This document shows positions 1 through 11,192 of a stretch of DNA of 64,000 bases, one piece after another. A program made the translations under genes and the position numbers. Source of the stretch: Xestospongia muta. Its lineage: Eukaryota; Porifera; Demospongiae; Haplosclerida; Petrosiidae. The stretch spans positions 560,501 through 624,500 of the forward strand of contig OY848927.1 in assembly GCA_963693285.1 (NCBI GenBank), in the 5' to 3' direction. Each line of letters starts with the position of its first letter. The stretch's first letter is position 1. The notes below the pieces were generated by a model. That model did no database searches and was not told the origin of the DNA. It saw only the letters and a program-made list of their open reading frames with translations.

Positions 1-487
1 GTTATTGAGAGAGACTGAAGAGAAAGGAGATGAAAGGCAGCATAAAAATTTAGAGGCAGTGGTAGATGAAAGGGAACATAAAAATTTAGAGGCAGTGGTG
101 TTTCATGATGACCTGAGGAGTGGTGATTTAGTCTTTATTACTGAAGATATTGATAGTATGTTATACACTTAACTGACCCAGTTGCTGAACTGTGCTTTTA
201 ACTTGTGAATTTCTCTTTCTTTCTCTGATAGAGCTAATACAACCATCCCCTGGTGAAGTTAGGTTTTTTACTGGTATTGATAGTAGTGACAGAAGACATT
301 CCCCATCAATGATATGGTGTTATAAAGAACCCAGATATATTACTAAAATACATGTACTTCCTGTACCTTTTGAAATTACTTCAGAAGAAGACTGTCCTAC
401 TGATCTTAAAGTAAGAGAGCTTTATTTGAATGAATATAATTGTAGATTATGATGTCTGAGGAAATGTATAACAGCATACAAAAATGG

Positions 488-527
<40 letters not shown>

Positions 528-3500
528 TCTAGGTAATTTGTGAATTATCCTATTTTAAAGACACTGTTGGATTATGGATGCCTGTAGCAACTTTACATTT
601 ATCAGAAACTGAACCAACTGAAGTAGAGGTAGAGACAGTATCTGCACATGAAACATGTGCCAGTAGAATGTGGCAACTCACGCTCACTGCTCTAGAATGG
701 TCTGAGGAAGAAGATGGAGAAGACTTTGTCTTCAGGTTAGTCAATGGACAAATTGATGGATAGGGAGATGAACAGATTGAAAGATCAGTAAATAAAATGT
801 TGTTATTTTTTTTTTGTTTCAGGACTGATTTACCTCTTTCTGATTCTTCTCATTCGGTTTTATCTCCATTAGCTTTAGCTGGTTGTACATGTGTGGACTC
901 TGTCTTTACAGTATCATCATTATCATCGGTAACGTTGAACTTTGATATAAGAAAGTTTGATTTAGTTCTCAGAAATGAAAAAATTGGTAAATGAAGAACA
1001 CACACACGCACACGCACACATGTTTTTGCACATACTCATCTCGTACCCAGGTGGATGCAAGCTGGGTACCTGTAAATGTATATGTACAGTAATTTTGTGT
1101 TTAACCCTATTCAACAATCTATACTACTTTTGTATATAGTTAATCCATTGTTCCCCTGTAGGAGTTACCAAGAGAAAATTCAAACAATATCATGTTATAG
1201 ATGATTTTGACCAACATCAACTTGACGTTTTACAAGTTACAGCTGCTGACTTCAGTGGATATTACAGAGTAAAAGCAGATTCATCATTTGACATTAAGGC
1301 ATGTTTAAATAAATTTTTATATCTTACATATATTTTTCCAGCTGGAGGGATCTGGTTCGTTGTCTTTTTTGGACATGAGAGATTTTGTTTGGAACACTGC
1401 TCTCTATCCTACTCAAATGACATTCCAAATGACAACAAATCCAGTTAAACAGGTTTGCCTAACTAGTTTCATCTCCATAACTATTTGTTTACTCATATAG
1501 TCTCCAGAGATAATAAAACTCCAAGGAGTTCATAAAACAACTGAATTAAACATTAAAATGTCTTGTAGACCAGTTCTCATACGGCTATCTCCTTCCTTCA
1601 TTTACGTAATAAATATGGCAACTACTGTCGTTTTAAGACAATATAATGGAATAGTAATAGAAGACACTATCGTCGCACCTTATGTTATATGTAATAACAC
1701 TATGATGAATCTAAATATTGGACAGGTAATTGACCTTATGTTATATGTAATAACACTATGATGAATGTAAATATTGGACAGTAATATGTAATAACACTAT
1801 GATGAATCTAAATATTGGACAGGTAATTGACCTTATGTTATATGTAATAACACTATGATGAATCTAAATATTGGACCTTATGTTATATGTAATAACACTA
1901 TGACGAATCTAAATATTGGACCTTATGTTATATGTAATAACACTATGATGAATCTAAATATTGGACAGGTAATTGACCTTATGTTATATGTAATAACACT
2001 ATGATGAATGTAAATATTGGACCTTATGTTATATGTAATAACACTATGATGAATGTAAATATTGGACCTTATGTTATATGTAATAACACTATGACGAATC
2101 TAAATATTGGACCTTATGTTATATGTAATAACACTATGATGAATGTAAATATTGGACAGTTATATGTAATAGCACTATGACGAATCTAAATATTGGACAG
2201 TCATATCTAATAGCACTATGACGAATCTAAATATTGGACAGTCATATCTAATAGCACTATGACGAATCTAAATATTGGACAGTCATATCTAATAGCACTA
2301 TGACGAATCTAAATATTGGACAGTCATATCTAATAGCACTATGACGAATCTAAAATATTGGACAGTCATATCTAATAGCACTATGACGAATCTAAATATT
2401 GGACAGTCATATCTAATAGCACTATGACGAATCTAAATATTGGACAGTCATATCTAATAACACTATGACGAATCTAAATATTGGACAGTCATATCTAATA
2501 ACACTATGACGAATCTAAATATTGGACAGTCATATCTAATAACACTATGACGAATCTAAATATTGGACAGTCATATGTAATAACACTATGACGAATCTAA
2601 ATATTGGACAGTCATATGTAATAACACTATGATGAATCTAAATATTGGACCTTATGTTATATGTAATAACGCTATGATGAATGTAAACATTGGACAGTTA
2701 TATGTAATAACACTATGATGAATCTAAATATTGGACAGTTATATGTAATAACACTACGATGAATCTAAATATTGGACCTTATGTTATATGTAATAACACT
2801 ATGATGAATGTAAATATTGGACCTTATGTTATATGTAATAACACTATGATGAATCTAAATATTGGACAGTCATATCTAATAGCACTATGACGAATCTAAA
2901 TATTGGACAGTCATATCTAATAGCACTATGACGAATCTAAATATAGGACAGTCATATCTAATAGCACTATGACGAATCTAAATATTGGACAGTCATATCT
3001 AATAGCACTATGACGAATCTAAATATTGGACAGTCATATCTAATAGCACTATGACGAATCTAAATATTGGACAGTCATATCTAATAGCACTATGACGAAT
3101 CTAAATATTGGACAGTCATATCTAATAGCACTATGACGAATCTAAATATTGGACAGTCATATCTAATAGCACTATGACGAATCTAAATATTGGACAGTCA
3201 TATCTAATAACACTATGACGAATCTAAATATTGGACAGTCATATCTAATAACACTATGACGAATCTAAATATTGGACAGTCATATCTAATAACACTATGA
3301 TGAATCTAAATATTGGACCTTATGTTATATGTAATAACGCTATGATGAATGTAAACATTGGACAGTTATATGTAATAACACTATGATGAATGTAAATATT
3401 GGACAGTTATATGTAATAGCACTATGACGAATCTAAATATTGGACAGTCATATCTAATAGCACTATGACGAATCTAAATATTGGACAGTCATATCTAATA

Positions 3501-6500
3501 GCACTATGACGAATCTAAATATTGGACAGTCATATCTAATAGCACTATGACGAATCTAAATATTGGACAGTCATATCTAATAGCACTATGACGAATCTAA
3601 ATATTGGACAGTCATATCTAATAGCACTATGACGAATCTAAAATATTGGACAGTCATATCTAATAGCACTATGACGAATCTAAATATTGGACAGTCATAT
3701 CTAATAGCACTATGACGAATCTAAATATTGGACAGTCATATCTAATAACACTATGATGAATCTAAATATTGGACAGTCATATCTAATAACACTATGACGA
3801 ATCTAAATATTGGACAGTCATATCTAATAACACTATGACGAATCTAAATATTGGACAGTCATATGTAATAACACTATGACGAATCTAAATATTGGACAGT
3901 CATATGTAATAACACTATGATGAATCTAAATATTGGACCTTATGTTATATGTAATAACGCTATGATGAATGTAAACATTGGACAGTTATATGTAATAACA
4001 CTATGATGAATCTAAATATTGGACAGTTATATGTAATAACACTACGATGAATCTAAATATTGGACCTTATGTTATATGTAATAACACTATGATGAATGTA
4101 AATATTGGACCTTATGTTATATGTAATAACACTATGATGAATCTAAATATTGGACAGTCATATCTAATAGCACTATGACGAATCTAAATATTGGACAGTC
4201 ATATCTAATAGCACTATGACGAATCTAAATATAGGACAGTCATATCTAATAGCACTATGACGAATCTAAATATTGGACAGTCATATCTAATAGCACTATG
4301 ACGAATCTAAATATTGGACAGTCATATCTAATAGCACTATGACGAATCTAAATATTGGACAGTCATATCTAATAGCACTATGACGAATCTAAATATTGGA
4401 CAGTCATATCTAATAGCACTATGACGAATCTAAATATTGGACAGTCATATCTAATAACACTATGACGAATCTAAATATTGGACAGTCATATCTAATAACA
4501 CTATGACGAATCTAAATATTGGACAGTCATATCTAATAACACTATGATGAATCTAAATATTGGACCTTATGTTATATGTAATAACGCTATGATGAATGTA
4601 AACATTGGACAGTTATATGTAATAACACTATGATGAATCTAAATATTGGACAGTTATATGTAATAACACTACGATGAATCTAAATATTGGACCTTATGTT
4701 ATATGTAATAACACTATGATGAATCTAAATATTGGACAGTTATATGTAATAACAGTATGATGAATCTAAATATTGGACAGTCATATGTAATAACACTATG
4801 ATGAATCTAAATATTGGACAGTCATATGTAATAACACTATGATGAATCTAAATATTGGACCTTATGTTATATGTAATAACGCTATGATGAATGTAAATAT
4901 TGGACAGTTATATGTAATAACACTATGATGAATCTAAATATTGGACAGTCATATGTAATAACACTATGATGAATCTAAATATTGGACCTTATGTTATATG
5001 TAATAACACTATGATGAATCTAAATATTGGACCTTATGTTATATGTAATAACACTATGATGAATCTAAATATTGGACAGTTATATGTAATAACAGTATGA
5101 TGAATCTAAATATTGGACAGTCATATGTAATAACACTATGATGAATCTAAATATTGGACAGTCATATGTAATAACACTATGATGAATCTAAATATTGGAC
5201 CTTATGTTATATGTAATAACGCTATGATGAATGTAAATATTGGACAGTTATATGTAATAACACTATGATGAATCTAAATATTGGACAGTCATATGTAATA
5301 ACACTATGATGAATCTAAATATTGGACCTTATGTTATATGTAATAACACTATGATGAATCTAAATATTGGACCTTATGTTATATGTAATAACACTATGAT
5401 GAATCTAAATATTGGACAGTTATATGTAATAACACTATGATGAATCTAAATATTGGACCTTATGTTATATGTAATAACACTATGATGAATCTAAATATTG
5501 GACCTTATGTTATATGTAATAACACTATGATGAATCTAAATATTGGACCTTATGTTATATGTAATAACACTATGATGAATCTAAATATTGGACAGTTATA
5601 TGTAATAACACTATGATGAATCTAAATATTGGACAGTTATATGTAATAACACTATGATGAATCTAAATATTGAACAGTTATATGTAATAACACTATGATG
5701 AATCTAAATATTGGACCTTATGTTATATGTAATAACACTATGATGAATCTAAATATTGGACCTTATGTTATATGTAATAACACTATGATGAATCTAAATA
5801 TTGGACCTTATGTTATATGTAATAACATTATGATGAATCTAAATATTGGACCTTACGTTATATGTAATAACACTATGATGAATATAAATATTGGATAGGT
5901 ATTGTTATTATAGTAGAAGAGGTTAAAGACTTATTCATTCAGTTGTCTGTTAATCCATCCATCTTTTTTATTTGTCAATTCCCACTTAAAATGAGGATGG
6001 GGATATCAAAAGAATTATTATCCATTTCTTTAAATAGAAGAGACATATTTATTTATCTTACTATCATTTTAGGTGTCCACCATTGAAGGATTTTGTCTTC
6101 CAAGTCAAAGTTGTATTGGCTATAGTTGGAGAACATACAGATCAACAAAAGTAATCAAATAGTTTAAAGTATTAATAAAGTGTTATTAAAGTATTATTAA
6201 GTATTAATAATGTGTTATTAAAGTATTGTTAAGTATTAATAAGTGTTATTAAAGTATTATTAAGTATTATTAAAGTATTATTAAGTATTAATAAAGTATT
6301 ATTAAAGTATTATTAAGCATTATATTAAAGTATGTTACTGTTACAAGACTGATTATTATGTTTATTATTTTCTGTAATTATTTTTGTATTGACAATTAAC
6401 ATTTTATTTACAATTATAGTCACTACATCTTTGTTTTGTTGGTGATCATCACTGGCAGTGGAGTAGTGAGTTCAACATTGACTTTATTGGAACACAAGAG

Positions 6501-9500
6501 GTAATACTATTATTGTTAATAATTATATCATCGTATACCAGGTTTCTGTTGGATTAGGGGATGACAGCAAATCCAATATTTGTTTGTTTATAGAAACTAT
6601 ATCAAATGGAGGCATTCAAAAACTGGTATGACAGGGTTTTGTATTTCACTCAAACTGGTTTATCCTGTTTTCATTTAGGTCACCATAAAAGGCACATTGT
6701 CTATTAGTTCCTATCTTTCTATCCCACTTTACATTAAAGTACCTTGTCTAGACTCAGACCTGTTTTATAGCAACCAGAATGAAACCCAGTCTCTTCTCGA
6801 GTATGGATCTGAGTCTAGGAAAGATATCTTTATACAGCACTTAATACCTGCTGGTGGTATATTAGAAGGATTTGTGACAAGAAAAGAGACTCAACTTAGT
6901 TTGGACATTCAATCCTATCTCACTCAAAATACTGTACAATTGACTTTTGATTGGAATATTACTAGTGAACCAAATTTATTGCAGGTTAATTAATGTATTA
7001 CTATTATTATAACTAATAAGATAATTGTACATTTTGTATTTTAAAATTTGTCATTATTTTATCTAGATCCCCTTATCTGACACTGAACTATATCATTGCT
7101 GGTATAGTACTTCGATTAACACCACATCTCCTATCAGTGATAACTCCAGTACATTAAAGGTAACAAATAATAATAATAGTAATGTTCTTATAAATTATTA
7201 TTATCTATAGATCATTTTATCTCCATTAGTTGAGGTTCATAATATATTACCATTTGATATTCAAATATTTATTCAAACGAAAGAGAATATATCAGTTCCT
7301 CTTAGTTGTACGTTGTTACCTGGTAAAGGTCAAGTCACAGCACTGTCAACGTTAATGGCAAATAAACAATATCTAATACAGTTCTCTTGTGTATCTGATG
7401 ATGTGTCTGTATCTCATAGTGGACAGATTCCATTATCAACAAACCAGTCAGATCAGGTACCAGTATTTGAAAATGAATGTTCGAGTATGTGGCCATATAA
7501 ATACTGTAAACAACATGATAGGTAAGTGATGTTGCTATGTATGTAATATGATATAACAATTTTATTTCAGATCTTTTGGTGACAGTACTCAGTCCTCATT
7601 TGAGCAATCATTGCTCTTACCACTTAAAAATGATGGAGTTGGAGTTCAGCTGCTAGTACGAAGAAAGAAAGAAGGATCTATAAGAATTCTTGTATTACCT
7701 GAAGTGATTTTAATAAATGATCTTACTGAAGACATTATGATACAGAAGAGTAATGGAGAATTGTTACTATTGAGAAGTCATGATGTGTTACCTTTAACTT
7801 TAAATGAGGTATAAAAATTAATATAATATTGAATATTTTAATAACTTGTTATTTTATAGGATCTTGTGCTAACTATTAAAATTAATGGTATAGAATTAAG
7901 TACCACCACAACAATTAATTTTAAAACGTATCTCGACATTATGACTAAAGAACAGGAGAAATGTAAACGACTAAATTTATTGTGTCCGTATGATAACCAG
8001 GTCAGTCAAAGATAAGGAACTTAGTGCAATACAAACACACCACGCCACATATCACACACACATCACCCTCACATATCACACACACACACACATCACCTAT
8101 CACATCTTACACACTTGTTTTATTCTATCTATCTCTCTAGTGTATATGTGAACTATTATTGGAGTATACCTTACATTATACCTGTCTCATAGCAACATTG
8201 AAACCTCTGTTTATTATCGCTAACCGTACATCTTATTGTCTCTCCATATCACCCTATCTACATAATGGTACCATTGTATACAGTCACATGACCAGCACTA
8301 TTACTATACCATCAAATGATACTCGACCACTTTTAACTTGGCGTAAAATGGAGGGAACTAAGTTGACATTTGCTATCTACATAACAGCTTCTAATACAGA
8401 AGAGGTGTGGTCCATACCATTATCATTACGCTATGTTCGCTGCTCTTTTTCCCTTCCATTGTCCTCAACAACAAATGAGCCATGTGTTCTAACAACACAC
8501 GAGTATGAAAATGGGTACTTTGTTGTAATAAGTCTTGATCCAAAACCACGACTCATTCTGACCAATCTTACATCTACAAACTTACAAATTAAAGAGGCTT
8601 ATATTAGAGGCATTCATGCCCATCCCCAGAACCTATATTCTGGGTCTGAGATTTCTTTTGAGCCATCTTCACTTGCTAAATTGTATCCTTTAATTGAAGA
8701 CCAAGATGGAAGAAATGAGAGAGAACCAGTGTTTAAGACACTCTGTGATATTCATATTCAATTAAGACCAGTCTTATCTGATAGCCAGTCATCATGGAGT
8801 AATCCTGTTAAATTGACACATGATGTTGAACAGAATATCAATTTATTGGAGGAAAGGTTGTTATTCTCAGCATCATATCAATATGGTACTTGTTACATAT
8901 CTCTCTTACCTTGTCATGGTCAGCCAGTATCTTTAGCACAGTCTTTAAGAGCACTACCAACTAAAGACTTTGATGAGAATGTTTTGTTTGCAAATCTTAA
9001 TATAGAACAGTTTGTTCTATCTTTTGATGTTGAGGATTGTGTCAAGCAACATTTTGACCCTGTTCTTAGAGTTACTATAGATCAACTAGATACTAGTTTA
9101 TTTCATTCATCAGAAGATACCAGATTTAAGTTAAAAATGAAGTCAATTCAAATTGACAATGTCGCCAGTTACTTCGAGAGGCCCTCTTCGTATACAGTAG
9201 TGGCATTACCTCGTTATGACCACAACCCCCCTCTTCAAATAGTACCCTCAGATCTTCCTCCTGTCCTTGTTGTTACTGTTAACTGGGTCCCCTTAGGGGG
9301 ACAGCTATTCCCTAAAATTCATATTGCATCTCAGCCTGTCACATTACAAGTGGACGATGTTTTTATACAACAAATAATACAGTTAGTGAAGAGTTATCAG
9401 TTACCTTTGAGCTCGAATATACCACCATTAGCTGGTAAAACCCAAGACAAAGGTTGGTTGTAATTTGTTGTATTATATATCCTCATTTCTAAGCATCTAT

Positions 9501-11079
9501 AATCTTAGATTAGGCATGAGTCTTTTAAATATGTACATGTTTAAGAGACTAAGAACATGATTATTTCATTCCTAAACATTTCTACTCTATACCTGTATGT
9601 AAATTAATGTTGTAATTTGTTCACTTTTAGTTCCTTCAGTTGTACTGGAAGAGGCAGAACGGGACAGAAATAGTTTAACAATTACAGTCTTAATAATTGA
9701 CTCTCTAACTATCTATCTTAGTGCTCACTTGACACAGATCATATCAGTCTCCTGTGATGATAGTTGTATCTCATTCTCACCTCTACAATTCAATCATATC
9801 TACTCAAACTGGATAGAACTGTCCCAATCGTTGGCAGTCCACTACACAACATCACTTCTGTTGCAGGCTGGTTGGCTCCTAGGATCATTAGACCTCATAG
9901 GTAGCCCTACTCTTCTCTTGAATAACTTAAGTTCAGGAGTCCACGATTTCTTTAGTCTCCCTTATGAAGGTCTTACACGAGGTCCGGGATTTTTCATATT
10001 GGGTCTGGGACATGGTGTGACCTCATTGGTATCCAGTGTATCTGGTGGAATTCTTCGTTCTGTAACTAATTTTGCATCAAGTATTGCAGCCAATATGGAG
10101 CGATTATCATTAGATCCAGAACATGTTTCCTATCAAGAGAGCCTTCGACTGAGAGGTCAAAGGTCACAATATTTGGGTTCTGGTCTTGTTACTGGAGTCT
10201 CCAGTTTTGGCATGAGTGTGATGAGTGCTGTAGCAGGTGTGGTTGAACAACCAATGCAAAGTGTCCATCATATGGAGAGTGAAGACACAACAGGGTATGC
10301 TAGAAGTATGTTGACTGGTGTGGGAAAAAGTCTACTGGGAATTGTGACTAAACCAGTTGGTGGAGTTTTTCAATTGGTTTCACAAACTGGTCACGGTATA
10401 ATTAACTCAGTTGGATTCAGACGACAGCCAAATTTAAAGAACACAAATTTACAAGAGCTGTGCCTACGATTGAACAAGAAAACTCTGAAGCCCTCGGTGG
10501 ATAAATTTATCAAGTAAATAAATAGAATGAAATGATAATGTAATTTCTCATTATTTTCTCAGATTACTTGCAGAAGAGGACAATGTTATTGCTAGTCCTA
10601 GTGTCATTGAACTTGCCATATATGGTATGTTGAAGCTACCATTGGGGACAGAGTATGAGGTTGTGTTAGTACTGACAAGAGATTGGCTATTGGCAATAGA
10701 CATTGATAGAAATGTCTCATTGCATAATTTTAATCTCAACGAGTATCAATGCTCAAACAAACAAGATGAAACAATCAGAGACACTAATGCATCGTCTGTA
10801 GAATTAAACCACACTAGGGTGACACTTACATTAGAATTTGTTCCTCGTAGTAGTAGTAATAATGATGAATCACCTTCATATGAGCATTTGCAGCGTTACC
10901 TTTACTGTACAAAGTCTAATAGTAGTCAAGTAGAAGGTAACATTGCCAAGGAACAACAAGAACTAGGTATAACCGAATTATATGAATTAGTTATAGATGA
11001 TGTTTATGTAGCCACATTTCTTTCTCTCTTCTCATCAGCAAAAATTCACTTGAAAAATCCACAGGAATATTTTATGTAA
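1..11079 (+). CDS. VPS13B: VPS13B-like (COH1) bridge-like lipid-transfer protein, C-terminal part
   Basis: The family forms long hydrophobic bridges that move lipids between membranes; VPS13B acts at the Golgi and endosomes. Only the 3' part is here: 17 exons, about 1,710 residues, already open at the left edge. Exons: 2-155, 232-410, 533-735, 823-986, 1162-1298, 1342-1452, 1501-1725, 6073-6150, 6420-6500, 6679-6984, 7067-7159, 7211-7521, 7571-7808, 7860-8000, 8141-9452, 9631-10513, 10563-11079. All junction phases agree. Exons 7-15 fit the adaptor-binding (VAB) region. Exon 16 carries the ATG2/VPS13 C-terminal block, with LPYEGLTRGPG, NMERLSLDPEH and SGVGKSLLGI-like motifs; VEQPMQ points to the B paralogue rather than VPS13A/C/D. 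Intron 5 is GC-AG and intron 7 holds a huge repeat. The stop lies 113 bp from the convergent GPALPP1 stop. Confidence 0.93.
29..100 (+). repeat. 36-bp tandem duplication inside a VPS13B coding exon
   Basis: Two adjacent 36-bp copies (29-64 and 65-100) encode DERQHKNLEAVV and DEREHKNLEAVV. The length is a multiple of three, so the reading frame is kept. The few differences suggest a recent in-frame slippage or duplication in a hydrophilic loop. Confidence 0.85.
1299..1341 (+). other. 43-nt GC-AG intron in VPS13B
   Basis: The donor reads AAG/GCATGT and the acceptor TTTTTCCAG. Removing exactly 43 nt joins two phase-0 exons, giving ...DIK then LEGSGSL. Reading through shifts the frame, and no GT donor nearby gives the right phase. 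GC-AG introns are a known minor U2 class. Confidence 0.75.
1678..5898 (+). repeat. 4.2-kb exon-derived minisatellite in VPS13B intron 7
   Basis: About 100 tandem units fill nearly the whole intron. The founder is the last 45 coding bases of exon 7 (1678-1722, encoding PYVICNNTMMNLNIG) plus the donor CAG/GTAATTGA. Three unit types occur. A 56-bp type keeps the donor. A 45-bp type keeps coding phase. A 41-bp type has lost the donor and reads CAGTTATATGTAATA or CAGTCATATCTAATA at the junction. The exact donor GGACAGGTAATTGACC recurs near 1823 and 1969. Longer segments containing an AATAACGCTATG variant repeat near 2665, 3335, 3955, 4581, 4880 and 5218, so there is higher-order structure. Units 5695-5898 form a continuous in-frame run. 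Confidence 0.93.
6155..6335 (+). repeat. AT-rich TATTAAG/TATTAAT repeat in VPS13B intron 8
   Basis: Short units such as AAGTATTATTAAG and GTGTTATTAAAG repeat with small changes through the left half of the intron. No coding potential is seen. Confidence 0.75.
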
Positions 11080-11192
11080 CATAATCTTTATAACTTTCTA
11101 TGTCAATTATACATTATTATATTCTAGAACTTTGTGTAAATGTTGATTTTACAATTAATAACAATTGATATGAAATATTGGTGTACTTATTA

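Noticed and set aside
1678..5898. CRISPR-like regular repeats
   Set aside because: There are no unique spacers; units abut directly and derive from an adjacent exon in a eukaryotic gene.
5695..5898. Coding gene with repeated PYVICNNTMMNLNIG
   Set aside because: It is the in-frame tail of the exon-derived satellite and lies inside intron 7; 41-bp units break the frame elsewhere.
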